A DNA stretch of 64,000 nt from Tilletia caries (Eukaryota; Basidiomycota; Exobasidiomycetes; Tilletiales; Tilletiaceae): positions 1,302,001 to 1,366,000 of the forward strand of contig JALUTQ010000039.1 of assembly GCA_032718865.1 (NCBI GenBank). Reading direction: 5' to 3'. The first letter of the stretch is position 1, and every line of letters begins with the position of its first letter. A program made the translations under genes and the position numbers. Under the pieces are notes generated by a model. The model was given only the letters and a program-made list of their open reading frames with translations. It did no database searches and was not told the origin of the DNA. Below, piece by piece: positions 44,690 to 60,836 of this stretch.

Positions 44690-45878
44690 ATCTTGAGAGC
44701 AGCCTATGGAGCTGTAGACAGGGTCGAATTAAGCGCTAGCAAAAGCTGTTGGTCATTTCTCCACTACTCGCCCCGCAAAAAGTTGGGAAGGCCTTCGCGT
44801 AAAATCGTCTGGGGCAACCAATTTGATGAGAAAAGCTTCACTTCATCAGTGTCGCCGGTGGGGCCGACCTCATCGACCGAAACCGTGTCCCAGGCAGAGC
44901 CGCACAGGAGAGCTCGGTCGTCATAACCCTCGCTCTCCAGCGGGACGGTGTCAGAGCGTCAGAGGCAGGTTAGTTATTGTCAGTCTCGCTCCTTTGCCTT
45001 TGGAGAGCGCCGGGTGGAGGAGCGGCATGTCTGTGTGTGTGAGCGACGTCGTTAGGTGAACGGTGAACGCCTGTGACACGGAGCGTACCTGCGGAACGTG
45101 GGGAACGCGAAGACCAAGTGAAGCCCAAGATCGACCACACACGTTACGCGCCTCACAACACACCCAATTGGCCACTTGCGATCTGGCATTCATTACTGAC
45201 TCTGGCCGTTGAAGCTGCCCGCCGAAGAGAGCAGACCCAGGAGGACGCAGGAGGAAGACGCCGCGTAATTCCGTTCGTCGTCATTTCTCTTGGGTATGTG
45301 CAGTCTGTATGCGACCTCTGACCCTGACCCCACCTCATGAAGCGCTGTGAGGAAGGTCATCGGTCATCTCGTTCATCGTTTCTGATCTGTGTGCGATCCA
45401 CTTGCTTCAGGGATGTCTAATCAAATGTCTTCACCGGCATGTATGTGCCCGCAGTACCGGAGAGGCGGGGCTCACGATTCACCTCCCTTGAGCTGGCCGG
45501 CAAGCTTCGAACCTCCAGACTGGCCAACCTTCAGCCAGCGCTTTGCTAGGCGGAATAGCGCCGAGAAGCTGGGGCGGATCAGTAAATGTGTCATCACAAA
45601 GTCTTTTTGACCTCGACCTTACCACGAACTGAAGTCAGAACTGCTTCGCTGACACGGAGGCACGCCGCACCCTGGCCTGTTTGATGCTTTGATGGGGGAG
45701 GGGCCCTTCGAGCATCCAATATCCATCCCCTCCTGGAGTCCGGCAAACCGCGGTAATGTCGAAACCTTCCGAGGGTCGGGGTCCTCCTCCCCTCTCTTTC
45801 TTTCCCCCTTCACACATGCCTGGCAGTCATTGATTTCCTTGCCCCCATTGCACACTCGCACTTCGAAGCGCGTGTTCA
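44690..45878. other. Long divergent intergenic region
   Basis: About 1.2 kb lies between the ATO promoter and the BCKDHA start. Short frames on both strands show no splice pattern or family motif. The CT-rich stretch just before 45,879 looks like the core promoter or leader of BCKDHA. Confidence 0.45.
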
Positions 45879-47896
45879 ATGTTCTCACGACTGCCAGCGA
45901 CTGCGTTGCGGCGACGCGCTGCTCCTGCTCTGTTCCCGCTCAGCTCGGGTGCAGGAGAGGGCTCAGCGTTATCAATCTCAACATCAGCATTCACCTCCAA
46001 TCCAGCGCCTTCAGGCTCCCGACGCTCCCCAGCTCAGCAGCGCGTCGATCACGGTCATCTTCCCAATGCGCCTAATAGTCCATACGTGCACAGGCTCGAC
46101 GATGCATTTTTCAACGAGGTCCGCGCAAACGTTATGCCACCTCCAACGACGGCACAGTCCGCGCAGGAGCCTGGGCAGGAACGTGATCCCCAACTTGCCC
46201 GTCCAGGCACCGGGATACCAACCTTCCGTCTTATAGATGGCGTTGGAAAGCTACTGGAAGGTGTTTCGGAAGAAAGCCTGAACGTGAGTGCTATGTCCTA
46301 TCCCAAGCCACACAGGCGCGTTGCGTCCATAAATGCTACATCTGACTCGTTCTCCGTCTGCCAAAATAGATCACACGCGAGGAAGCGCGCAAAATCTACA
46401 GCAACATGCTGTTTCTCCCTGCCTTCGACCTCATTCTCAGCAATTCTCAGCGCCAGGGCCGTATCAGCTTCATGATGACCTCGGCCGGCGAGGAGGCCGG
46501 TATCATCGGCAGCGCATCGGCATTGGGTCCCGACGACGAAGTGTTCACCCAGTATCGTGAGAGCGGAGTTCTTATCTGGAGGGGGTGTAGTCTAGACGAA
46601 ATGATGGCGCAGGTCTTTGGTACGGAAGGTGAGCGTACAAAACCCCTCTTTCCACAGCTTGACGCGTCTCCCACTGCTGATCTCTTCTTTCTTTCCAAAG
46701 ACGACGTTTGCGGAGCCAGACAGATGCCCATCCACTTCGGTTCCCGCGCTCACAAGTTCCATCCAGTTTCATCCCCGCTCGCCACTCAGATCCCACAGGC
46801 CGCAGGGGCAGCCTACGCGCTAAAACGGACTCCCGGAAGACAGAATGATATCGTGGTATGTTACTTCGGCGAAGGCGCTGCCAGCGAGGGCGATTTCCAT
46901 GCGGGTGTCAACATGGCCAACACGCTCGACTGCCCCATTCTGTGAGTGGCATGCTCTAGCACGAACGGACTGATGTCTTAAGCGGTATCAGCTGAATTGG
47001 ACATCTTCTTTCTCTGCAGGTTCATTGCTCGTAACAATGGCTTTGCTATCAGCACTCCCACCGCTGAGCAATTCAAAGGTGAGTGTCTCATTCTGGGTCC
47101 AGCAGCGATGCTTGCTACCAAGGTCAAGGCTGACTTGTACCAACACGATCTGCATACATGCTTGATCCCTCGAAGGCGACGGAATCGCCAGCCGCGGCCC
47201 TGGCTATGGAATGGATACGTGAGTTGTCGTGCGAACAGTCGAACCAGTCCGTGAACAAATGAGATTCGGAACTGACCCTGAACCCGCCAATGCCTCTGCT
47301 TACGCCTCCAGTCTAAGAGTCGATGGCAACGACGTCTTCGCAGTCCGAGCGGCTGTGCACGCCGCCAAACAACGCATCATCAGCAACTCGCGTCCTGTCC
47401 TACTCGAGTGAGTCTTCTCCCCAATGGTGCCTCGTGCCTGAGCAAAACTAGTCTCATCAGAAAAGATGCTTGCTTCCCTACCAGATTGATGTCCTATCGC
47501 GTCGGCCACCACTCCACCTCCGACGACAGCAGCGCGTACCGATCCAAAGACCGTGTCGAGGACTGGAAACGGCTGGACAACCCTCTGCATCGGATGCGCA
47601 ACTTCTGCCAAGATCGCGGCTGGTGGTCCGACGAGGAAGAAGAGGCCACCAAGAAGGCCCACCGGGCCACTATACTCAAAGCTATCCAAGGCGCCGAGAG
47701 CAGGATGCGACCTTCGATCAGCAGCATGTTCGAAGATGTGTATGCGGGCGAGATGCCGGCTTCGTTGCAGGACCAACGGGCCGAATTGGCTAGGCTCATT
47801 CGGATGTATGGTCAGCATGAGCCCTGGGCCAAGGAGCTGGCAAAGCATCGGCATCAGGGCGAAGATCTCGACAGCTTTGCGCCAAAGGACAATTGA
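45879..47896 (+). CDS. BCKDHA: Branched-chain 2-oxoacid dehydrogenase E1 alpha subunit
   Basis: This is the thiamine-diphosphate-dependent E1 alpha subunit that decarboxylates the ketoacids of Leu, Ile and Val in mitochondria. Seven exons (45879-46283, 46370-46628, 46701-46941, 47020-47078, 47176-47218, 47312-47407, 47485-47896) keep phase, 504 aa. A mitochondrial leader rich in Arg/Ser/Ala opens the protein. Recognisable are QGRISFMMTSAGEEAGIIGS, GARQMPIHFGSR, the thiamine motif GEGAASEGDFHAGVNMAN to FIARNN, and YRVGHHSTSDDSSAYRS, which carries the phosphorylation-loop serines. E1 beta is not in the window. Confidence 0.95.
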
Positions 47897-48111
47897 CCAA
47901 CCAGGTCTTTCATCACCGATCAAGAACATTTCCATCAGACGTGGCACCCTTGATGTCAAGCACAATCATGTTGATTCGTCTGGTTGATTAACAGTGGACG
48001 GAACATGTGTATACATTTTGCTCTTTGGTAGAGCCAGTTGGTGAAGCGTGAACGATACATGCGCATGATTGCCAAGAGGACTTCATCTTCTGCAGCTGCT
48101 GCACCAATGAT

Positions 48112-50058
<1,947 letters not shown>

Positions 50059-51138
50059 GCTTGTCTTTGTGCCAGCTGTGAGAGTATCTGTGGTGGTCGA
50101 CTGCAATGACCTTGAAGCTGGCTGCCACTTGATCTTCACGAACAGGACGACGTACGCGGCGCGCCCGAGCGTTGTGTGTGCAGATGAGGCAAATTACCAA
50201 TGCAGAATCGCGATTTCGAACAAAAACATCGAGCTTTTCACGTCACAACAGCTTTACCAATCCCAGAGTCCCAACATGACCTTCATCAGGTCCACTCCCA
50301 GCGCAGATTTAACGACGACGAGGAGTGCAGATCAATGCTCGCGATTTTTGTCTGTCGCATGTACAAATGTTGTCAACTCCGTTTGGAGCACAGTCAGAAT
50401 GAATGAATCGAAGCCTACTTACCATGCTCTGAATAACCGTGGCTTATTCTCCGAAGCCCGTCCTCACTTCCTCTCCTTCGCCAATCGTCCACTTGCACCG
50501 TTGCCTCCTTGGCTCCATATTGATCCTCAGCTGTGAAGCTCACTGGCTAGTCAGTGCGCTCTACGCTGTTGACCGCGATGCTGAAGAGGCTACCTTGTGT
50601 GATGCTGATGAGCGATGAGCGATGAGCAGGAGCGCCGGGTGAAAGGAGCGCGAGTTGATATTTGATACTCGTAGCTGTTTCACTTTGGGTTTGAGAAGCG
50701 ATCCGCGTTCCAATCTTTTCCCGCAAGGGACCTCGTCCTTCCTCTTTCTTAGTGGCACCTCCTCGGGATCTCTGTCCACCACACGCCCCGTACACACTCA
50801 GAGCGGCGACGCGCACCTGCCAGGCCGACTGACTGAAGGAACACCCGCCTCCAGCTGCTCGTTTCCCATCGCAGGAGGACGTCTTCGACCGGAGACAGTC
50901 CAATTCGAATTATTTCTCCTGGGACGTCTTGAAATCACCATCCGCACCCGCCTTCTTCCTAATACATCCCCAGGCGCACCGCACATCACAACAAGTCGAC
51001 AGCTTCAGCAAGACTCCTCGTGCGTCCGTCTGCAAGAAGGCACTCTCGCTGGGGCCCGGACGACGCCTCAAAGCCATCTTCAATATCAGGGCATTTTTCA
51101 AGAAAATAGCTAGGAAGGCTGTGGTCACATGAGCCATC
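50059..51138. other. Divergent intergenic region between RPT2 and KDM5
   Basis: This region of 1,080 bp contains both promoters and leaders. Long overlapping frames on either strand lack splice or family support. No TATA box or repeat stands out. Confidence 0.5.
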
Positions 51139-54100
51139 ATGGCGTCGGCTTCGTCCTCTTCGTCAAAGCTGCCAATCGATCCCGCAGCCATCTCAGCTGC
51201 TCCGGTCGCAAATCTTAACTTGGCCGGACCATCCAGTGGAAGCACGCCCTCGCCAGCAAAAATTCCAAAGAAGAGGGGTCGCCCGGCTGCCATCCGGCCT
51301 GCGATTAATGCAGACGACAGTTCATCAACGGCCTCGACCTTCGGATCCCCTCCCAAACCACCAGGAAAGAGGAGAGGTCGTCCACCGGGATCCGGAACCA
51401 AAAACAAACCTGCTCTCGCGCCGCCACCAGCAATCGGAAATGGCTTCCAACCAGCAAATTCAGCAAACGTGGTCATCTCGTCACTGGCTTACACGCCACC
51501 AGATCCATCAAATCACCCGCTCCGAAAAAGCGGTCAGATCGAACCAGCTCCTCGGCTGAACTTTAACACTGCCGCACCCAGCTCGTCGACAGCCAGTGCC
51601 GACGACACCGCAAAGCTCATTCCGACACACTTCTCCACACCCAGAATGGTCCCTTCTCGCTCCAAAACCCGTGTCTTCGGGCTCGAGGAGGCTCCTATCT
51701 TCTATCCGACCATAGAGGAGTTTGCTGATCCGATAAAATACATCGCGTGGTGTGCGGCCCCTGACGGTGGCAATGCTAAGGAGTTCGGGATTGCCAAAAT
51801 CGTCCCGCCCGAGGGCTGGTCGCCCGACTTTGTTCTGGACCAAGAGGTATGGCCGCAGATGGGGACTGCCAAACAACATGAGCTCATCTCTTGTTCTCTT
51901 TTCACTGACTCCCTGTCCGATGCTTTCATATACACCCTCGCCAGAAACTCCGCTTCCGCACTCGACTGCAGCGGCTCAACTCGCTCAGTGCAGAAGCTCG
52001 TGCGACTCTCAACTACCACGAACAGCTCCAAAAATTCCACACACAGCAAGGCTCAAAGCGAGTTTCCATTCCCATCATCGATCGCAAGCCGACCGATTTG
52101 TACAAGTTGCGTAGAGTTGTCGACTCGTACGGCGGCTTGGACGCCGTGATCAAAGGGCGAAAATGGACCGAAGTCACACGCAAGATGGGCTACCCGGAAA
52201 AAGAATCTGCTCAGCTTTCTGCTCAGGTCAAAGCTGCGTACATCAAGATCATAATGCCATTCGAAGTCTTCATCACCAAAGCCAAGGAACAAGGGCGGAC
52301 CGTCAACTTCTCTGCCGCCGTGGCTCCTGGTGCCGGACCGAGCATGACCATGGCTGGATCCGCGCCTCTTCAATCGGGCTCAGCCGCTGCAAATGGTGCT
52401 CCGCAGCTGCAAATGACCATCAACGACGCATCCCCAGAGCCCTCCACCCTAGCCGCGGACGAGATGAAGGTCGACGAGCGTGATCAGTCCCAACAGGTCC
52501 ATAATTCCGCATTGCCACAGTCACCAGCTGCGCAGCAGCTCTCGACGGCGTCGCCGCATCCAACTGACGCTGCCTCTGACATCAATGCTACCGGCGGTGC
52601 CGACTTGCCGTCGACAGCCCCTAGAGAAGCGAATGGTTTAGACAATGCGCAGTCCAGCCCGAGTAATTCGGCCTCAGCGTCAAACGTTGCTCAAAAAATC
52701 GATGGGGAAACCGGACCAGCTGCTGCTGTCGCTGCTGATCTTGCACTTGCCAGCAGCTCATCTACGCCAGATATGATTAGCTTCAGCGATCAGCTTGCCG
52801 CCACTGGTCTCTGTTTCGAGGAGATCGAACAGTTGGAGGCAGAGGCTGCTGGTAAGCGGCGTAGTGGTCGCAAGAGGACCGAGACGAGTGAGTATTTGTA
52901 TCTAGTTCGTGGCTTGACGATACAGTCTAGTTATCTGACCAAGCCTGCTTCTCTCTGGTACAACTCATGTCAACAGCAAGCCAGACCGCGCCTCCTACGC
53001 CCACCTCCGGCCGAAAGCGCAAGTTCGTCGACGAAACACAAGCGCCCGTTATCGAGATACTGACCACGCAAGGAGCTGAAGAGCAGGTACGTTATCCGAC
53101 GGATTTACGAGAGGTTGATACTATGGTACTGACTTCAGTACGCGCGCTTCTTTTTGACGTCCATGTTAGAGTTGCGAAATTTGCTTGCGTGGCGACAACG
53201 GAACATCCATGCTGCTCTGTGACGACTGCAACCGAGGATACCACATGTTCTGCCTCGATCCGCCGATGACCACGATTCCCAAGTCGCAATGGTTCTGCCC
53301 ACCGTGTCTCGTCGGCACCGGCAATGACTTTGGCTTTGACGACGGCGAGACACATTCGCTACACAGCTTTTGGCAGCGAGCTGACCTATTCCGCAATTCG
53401 TGGTGGAGCATCAAGAAGCGCAATGAGGAGGACTCGACGATGCGAGCGGCCATGTTCGGTGCTGCCCTTGTTGAAAAGCCAGCCGCGGAGATTGAAGCGG
53501 CGGGCGAAGCAGCCAAAGCTAGTGCTAAGCTCGCCAATGGCGGTGGCGGCGCTACCTCTGCTGCTGCTGGTCCTAGCGCTATCACAGCAGATGGTGATGT
53601 TGTGATGCAGGGGACCTCAAGCACGAGCACTGCAGGCCAAGCGCGGAGTGGTTCGGATAAGGTGCCAATTCCCTCCAGTTCCGGAAAGGAACCGTCTGTT
53701 GCTGCTACAACGACGGCACCAGCAGCGCCTCCGATCGGCCGTGGGCTGACGCGTCCTATTGCCGGCACACAGTATACTGTGTCCGAAGACGAGATCGAGA
53801 GAGAATACTGGCGGCTCATCCACTCCCTCTCGGAAGCTGTTGAGGTCGAGTACGGAGCTGATATCCACTCCACAACACACGGCAGGTGAGATTTTCTCCG
53901 TCCGGCGAGCTCATTTGAGGCAAGGTTTTGACCATTTTCATGCTTCACTCTGCAGTGCACTCCCGACTCTGGAGACGCACCCCGAGAACCCGTATTCAAA
54001 GGATGCCTGGAATTTGAACAACCTTCCCATCACCGCCGGCTCCCTGCTCCGATACATCAAATCGGACATATCCGGAATGACCGTGCCCTGGATATACGTG

Positions 54101-57100
54101 GGAATGATGTTCTCAACATTCTGCTGGCACAACGAGGACCACTACACATACTCCGTCAACTACCAGCACTGGGGCGATACCAAGACCTGGTACGGCGTGC
54201 CTGGGGCCGATGCAGAGAAGTTTGAGGAGGCCATGCGCAAAGTCGCTCCAGACTTGTTCGAGACGTCGCCGGACCTCCTCTTCCAGCTTGTGACGATGAT
54301 GAGCCCGGAGAAGCTACGCGAACAAGGCGTGCGAGTCTATGCGGCAGACCAGCGGCCGAACGAGTTTGTCGTCACCTTCCCAAAGGCATACCACAGTGGT
54401 TTCAATCAGGGATTCAATCTCAACGAGGCTGTCAACTTTGCGCTTCCGGACTGGATCGACACCGGGCTCGAATGCGTGAAGCGGTACCAGCAGTATCACA
54501 AGTTTCCCGTCTTCTCGCATGACGAGCTCTTGTGCACGATCCTCCACCAGTACCTCAGCGTCAACAGTGCAACATGGCTGCGAAAGCCCATCGGTGACAT
54601 GGTCGATCGGGAGCTCGCAGCGAGGAGACAGCTCCTTCATGCACACTCCAATGTGCAAATCAAGCTCGAAGAGCGTGATCGACCCGAGGCGGAGTACCAG
54701 TGCTCTCACTGCAACGTCTTCTGCTACCTCAGCCAAGTTATCTCAGGCGGCAGCGGTGGCCAGGTCGCTTGTCTTGAGCACGCCTCAAAGGTATGCGGTC
54801 CGGACGACTCAGCTACTTGGACTCTCAGATTGCGTTTTTCGGACGAGTATCTCAGCACGATGCAAACAAAGGTCTCAGAACGAGCAAACCAACCAGCAAG
54901 CTGGAAAACTCGATTCCGCAAGCTGCTATTAAGCTCGCCGCGTCCCAGCTTGAAGTCGCTGCGCTCGCTCCTTGCTGACGGAGATCGTATCACCGGACTG
55001 CCGGAGGTCGCACAACTGCGCGAATTCGTGGAAAAGGCCAACGACTGGCTCGAGCGTGCATGCACCTTTCTATATCGCCGGACCATGGAGTCTCGCCGGA
55101 GTCGAACGGGCGGTCCCGACTTGAACATGTTTCCAGACCAATCGGACGGAAAGGAAGTAGACCGGACACCAGAGCAGGTACATGCTCTACTCGAGGAGGT
55201 TGAGAACCTCGGCTTCGACTGCAGCGAAATTGCCCTCTTGAACGGCATCGTCAACGACATCGCCGAATTCAAGCAACAGGTCGCTGAAGTCTTTGCAGCC
55301 GAAGAAGCCGGAACGCAGACCTCATTGTCCAAATGTTTCGAGCTGCAAGAGCGTGGCGACAAGATGGACATCGAAATGGTGGAGCGAAAGGAGTTGGCAA
55401 CATACCTCGCGCGGCGGACTTGGTTCTGCGAGGCTGAGCAGCTCCAGCCAGTTGCTATCGGTATTGAAGACGCAGAGGCCATGTTGACAGAAGCCGAAAG
55501 GTGCAACATCAGTGCAGACGAACCGCTGTTGATCGACTTCAAAGAGCGGACGGAGCTTGGCAGACAATGGATCAAGCGCGCGCGAGCACTTGCCAACCTT
55601 TCGGCGCCAGAGCCCAGGATCACCCTGGAGGAGCTGGAGGAGCTTCTGGGAGCTGACTCTCGAGTACCGACGGATGAAGAGCTGCGTGAGACGTTGGATA
55701 CTCTACACAAGAAGTTCATCGACTTCTCCAAGATCCTCAACAGTTTTATCAGCACGCAAGAAGAGAAGAACCATCGGTTCCAGATCGAACACAAAGTCGA
55801 AGATCCGAGCGGCCTGATTCAGGGAGCTAGGAAGATTCTCAATCAAATCGACAAGTCGCACTTGGCCATTCCAAACGCGGAAGTGATCCGAATGCACGTG
55901 TTACGACATGATTCCTGGGTCAAACGCTTCGAAGATGTCGTCTTGGACGCCTTTAGCCCCTTCTCGACCCCTTCGCGGACTCGACTGGATGGCATGATGG
56001 ATGCGCTCTGCAGCGAGATCTCCCACACTGCCGATCCTAAGGACCACTATCCATCCGATCCAGCTCGTAGACATTGCGTTTGTCGAACACTCGAAAAGCC
56101 GCCAGACTTGCACCGAGAGGTTCGAAAGTGCACAAGCTGTTTGACTTCGTATCACGCCCCTTGCCTCAAGATAGAGGAGAAGTGGTCGTTCAAGGACTGG
56201 GAGCAGGCGAGCCGGGTGTGGAAATGCCCTATCTGCGACCCTTCGAAGCTGCCCTCCCTGCTGCAACACCGCCAGACACTGTCGCTGAATGCGATTACTC
56301 CACTGGTCAAAGAAGAAGACTGGGATGTGTCAAACTTCCTGTTCATCCCTCAGCGTTGGTACCCGCTTCGAAGGGCCCTGGCTCGTCTTCAAGGCCTCAC
56401 TGAAGCTGTTGCCGACTTCCTCAGCGAAAGTCCGACCCCAGCTGTGCCGAGCGAGGCCTTCATGCTCTGGCATTCGATGAGGAAAGTGCTGGCGTGCCCA
56501 GTCGATGTGATGCTCCCCGACGGCAACTCGGTCGTGGATGAGATCTGCCACATTTTGTACAGGCACGCCAAACTTGACGAATCAGGAAACCCTCTTACCC
56601 CCCGCAGCCTGGCCGCGAGGGACCAGCGTGTCGAAACGTCTAGGACGGCTCCAGCAAATAGCGGCGCCCAACGTCCGTCTTCAATGTTGGCTGTGCCACC
56701 GCCCGACCAGTCTGCATCTGGGTCTCCACATTCCCAAGCTGGTCTCCAATCTGTTACCCATCGTGCCGGGCGCTCGTCTGCTGAGTCGGCCCATCCACCA
56801 ATGAGTATAGAGCGTGTTCATCAGCATCCCGTTCCGGCTCGGTCGCCGCTTCCGCAACACCCTTCAGCGGTTCGAGAATCCCTCCTAGAGCATTCTACTT
56901 CCACTCGATCGCCACTTCCTCAACCCTCTCCCTCCGTTCGGCAGCCCGTATTGCAGCAGCCTTCGCCGATGGGTACTTCACCTGATGTGGGGTACGCGCA
57001 GGCTTCTGGCCTACCACCTAGACCGCCAGGGAGAGAACGTGATGCGACACGAATGCGAGATCCCCATCTTCCACCAGCGCGGCACTCTCTGTCATCCGCT

Positions 57101-60100
57101 ACCCGAGATGTCAGTGAGCCACGGGATGATGATGTCGCTGTTCCTTCACGACCTCGATCAGCCTCGATCCGCACCGACGTGGAAATGGAGGACATTGACG
57201 GAGCTGTCATCCGGGACACCTCTTTGGTCCCGCCCAGCGTGGATGCGCGAGATTCGGGGTTACGAACGCTTCGCACTGATGCTTCATTCAGGCCAAACCA
57301 GCCGTCCTCAATGCCTCGCTCGTCTGCAAGAAATGCGCACGCTTCTCGGAGTCCGGACCGAAGAGCATCTGCCTCACCCCTGGTCTCCGACAGGAGGGCG
57401 AACATCACAGACCATGCCAGGGACCATGACGAAGCTGCTCCTACAAGGGAAGGGACTGCTGATGGTGTAGAAGATCCAGACGAACAGTTTTCTGGCATGG
57501 GAGATCATTCCGACGATCAGGGCGACGACAGCCGATACGGTTCAGAGGCGCCTGGCAGCACACCTGCGCTTCACTTTACGCTTCCAAAGAAAAGAGGCAA
57601 GCGTGCGAAGCTAGTCTTCGAGGAAGAGATCGGATCTTCCATTCCCATCCAGGGCGTTCTTGCGCCCTGCCTCTGCCGGCAGCACAGGGAGTACGAAATG
57701 ATCTCGTGCGACCGATGCTCTAACTGGTATCACCTCGACTGCGTTGTGGTCACGCCGTTCCAAGCAAAGACGGACAAGAGATGGTCGTGTCCGTTCTGCT
57801 GTCTCAAGACGGAACGCAAGTACCAGTACGCAGAGGTCAAGGTCAAGGATGCCTGTAAGTGTGACTTGGCCAACATGCTCAACCTCCCTGTCTTGAACTC
57901 TGATATTTTCTTGCTCTTCTTTCAGTGTGTCCTCCGGGGGTGTACGTCGATGTGCGAGCCACTCTTCGTTCAGTCGACACTGTGATCCGCAAGCCCCAAC
58001 ACTGGCTGCTATCTAATCACCGCCGGATTGTGCTACATCTGCACCACTTTGTACCTGCCGTTTCTGCAGGCTTGACGAGTGACGGTCAGAGAGACAGGGA
58101 CAAAGATGACGGTGACGACACCCCATCTGTGTCGCATGACGGTTCTGCTCGCGGCAGTGTCCTGCACGACACTGAACCTTTTGCGGGCTCAAGCGTGTCT
58201 CCGGAGATTGACAGGTCGAGGCATGCGCCGATGCCTGGGGAGTCTTCTCACGTGCATGCGTCAGAAGCCGGACCATCACGACTGCCATCAAGCTCACGAC
58301 ATGATTCGGCTTCTGCCGGTCAACTCGAACGATCAGACCGCTACCTCCCCGGGAAATCGCAGTCTCGCGCCCCTTCTTACGAGTCTCCAACACCGCGAGT
58401 TGGTGATGAACGTCACCGGTTGGGCATGCAAAATTTGTATGCGCGCGGGGTGACGGATGCCATGATCGCGAAGTGGTACATCGGCTGGGACGGACACAAG
58501 CTGGTTTATCCTCATTACGATCGACGTGGCCGCATGGTCGAACTGGACCTCGGCTCGTCAATCAAGCTAGATGCAGACGATCCAGACGGGTCGAAGCTCA
58601 TTCAGGCACGGGTGGCGCGCAAGGATGAGGAGGAACGGCTCGAGGCATTCGCAGTGATGGAGTCGCTTCACCGCAGGCGTGACGATGAAGCCGAACGAGA
58701 ACGGGATCGAGCACAGCGAGAACGCGAACGGGAACACCAAGCACGCGAGATCGATCGAATCCTGCAGCAGGACCCGGCAAGGGTTCGTGACAGGGAAAGA
58801 GACCGGGGACGCGACCGTGAACGCGAACGTGAACGCGGCCGGGATCGCGAACGCGAACGCGGCCGGGATCACGAACGCGACCGAGCGCTCGAGCGAGCGG
58901 ATCGAGACCGAGGCCTTACTCGAGAGCGCGCACGAGAGCGCGATGTCCTGCCTCGTATTTTACCGGACCCACCGAGGAACTCTGTAACTGAGACTGTTCA
59001 CTTTGTACACCGCGAAAGCGACGGACGGCCTCGGCTTGTCCTTGCAAACACTGTGAGCACGCCGTCAAGTGGCCCATCGACTTCCGGCAGGTATCCGCGC
59101 CCCGGAGAAATGCCGGTTGGGAACCGAGAAGATCGAGCGCATGCAACCTATCATCCTCACTACGACCTTCCGCCAGGCCCTTACTACGCGTTTGGCGGGA
59201 TCCTTGGCCGGCCCGACTACGATCCTTACGGTGACGCGCCTCGCCCAGCCGGGCCGTTTCCTCGCGGACCGTAAGTACAAGGCGGATACGGTGCAGACTC
59301 GTTGACTGTTGTAATCGGTGCTAATATCCCTTCTTTCCTGTCCACAGGCCGAGTCAAAGCAACACGGCACCTTGGACTCACGAACCTCCCCCTCGTGTGC
59401 TTTCCGCCTACTCTTCGCGACCGCCTCCACACCCACACCGTGCCCCTGATCCGTATAGCACTCAGATGCGCCCTGACATACGGCCACCGCACAATTCATG
59501 GGAAGGCGATGGCAGGCAGCCCAGCAGCGGTCCTTCTCGTACATCGCATTCGTCACGCGTAAGCACCACCAGATCTTCGACGTCCCTTGTTTCCTGGCGT
59601 TTCAACTAAACTTCTCTTTCCTTCCTGGGGCAACTCACAACACAGCGCGATGCAGGCGGCCCTGGTCCGAGCTCTCAGGCACGCGGCAGACGAGGTCGAC
59701 GAGGTGAGTCTCTCCCGCCTGGAACCCATCCTTTGAGCTTGTCTGAGCTCTGGCTGACTTTGTGACTTTGGCAGGTGGAGCGGATCGACCCTCAAATCCT
59801 ACCCGACCTGGTCACAGTGGCTCACAGTACCCGGATCCATTTGCACCAGTTCTAGCGCCCGAGTCGTCGAGACGACCTGGACCTCCACCTGGACCTCCGC
59901 CTGGGCCTCCACCTGGACCTCCCCCTGGTCCCTCGCCCACGTCACGCTCTACCACACTTCAAGCTTCTCCAGTTTCGCTGTCGGGTACTGCAATGTCGTC
60001 GATGAGCAGTGCCGAGCGCGAGGCAGAGCGTCGGCGCGCCAAGGATCTCGCGCGCAAGCTGCGTCCTGACATGACAGATCAGGAACTGGAGGACTCCATT

Positions 60101-60118
60101 CAACACATGCTACGATAG
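51139..60118 (+). CDS. KDM5/JARID1-type histone H3K4 demethylase (Rum1/Lid2 relative)
   Basis: This is an Fe(II)/2-oxoglutarate dioxygenase that removes H3K4 methyl groups. Nine exons keep phase (51139-51846, 51945-52887, 52977-53086, 53170-53885, 53956-57854, 57926-59270, 59348-59558, 59646-59703, 59775-60118), about 2,777 aa. Domain order: AT-hook-like KKRGRP, JmjN (from about 185), ARID (about 250-350), PHD1 (about 589-640, CEICLRGDN), JmjC, C5HC2 zinc finger, PLU-1 region, PHD2 (about 1533), PHD3 (about 2064). Iron ligands are present: His884 and Glu886 in WHNEDHY and His972 in YHSGFNQGFN. Unusual are the long Arg/Asp/Glu-repeat tail (58,680-58,960) and a PPG repeat near the C-terminus. 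In Ustilago maydis the related Rum1 represses mating-controlled genes. Confidence 0.94.
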
Positions 60119-60836
60119 CATACCCTTTGGCAACCCAACAGCCCAATTTTTCCTTTCGTTCTTCTTCCTTCGTCCCTTCTTTACGGCGCAACTACTCTTT
60201 GACAAAACTCGCATCTTACAGCACTCCCGCCATAATGTTCTCTCATCGTGAACGCCGCATTCTGTATGTATCTCTCAAATTCACAGGGCTGACGACAGGC
60301 GGCACGCGCACGATGCTTTTCTGATACTGTATGTAGGCGGCTCGCTGAGGCACCATGCATGAAGTTATCCAAAGTTCGGCCTTCGACAGGGTTCAGGTGA
60401 CACTGTATCCACATGAGTCGCAACCAGGCGCATTTCGGTCCACTTCAGTTCATCCGTATATGCACGCGGGCGGATCTCCTCGGAGAGTTGGGGCCTTGGG
60501 AGGTCCGCCGACGACGGTCGCAACTCGCCAATCGCATAACGCCCCAAGTTATTGCATGCATGCCATCTCATTGATTCTCTCAGCCCATACACGGCGTTCG
60601 TATACTTGGAAATGGGACAAGGCGGCCCATGCCCTGCCGCTGCCCCCTTATAAAGCAGGTGCCGCTTGGTTGTTTGCTGCGCTGAACTTCTTCCGCACCT
60701 ATCCCTCTCTTCCCTCCTCAGATCACTTGACTCCTTTTCTCCCTCTACCTCAGAATTTACATTCCCTTCTTTTCCTCAGATCCTTTTGGTTGGTCACCTG
60801 CCCCTCCTTCACCTATCCTTCTCACGGTCTGCTCCG
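60119..60836. promoter_or_regulatory. Intergenic region with the carboxypeptidase promoter
   Basis: A TATAAAG box lies at 60649-60655, about 180 bp before the carboxypeptidase start, followed by a pyrimidine-rich leader. The first part holds the KDM5 3' end. No other gene seen. Confidence 0.6.

Noticed and set aside
54724..55794. 356-codon minus-strand frame opposite KDM5
   Set aside because: It is Ser-rich antisense of a clear KDM5 coding exon.
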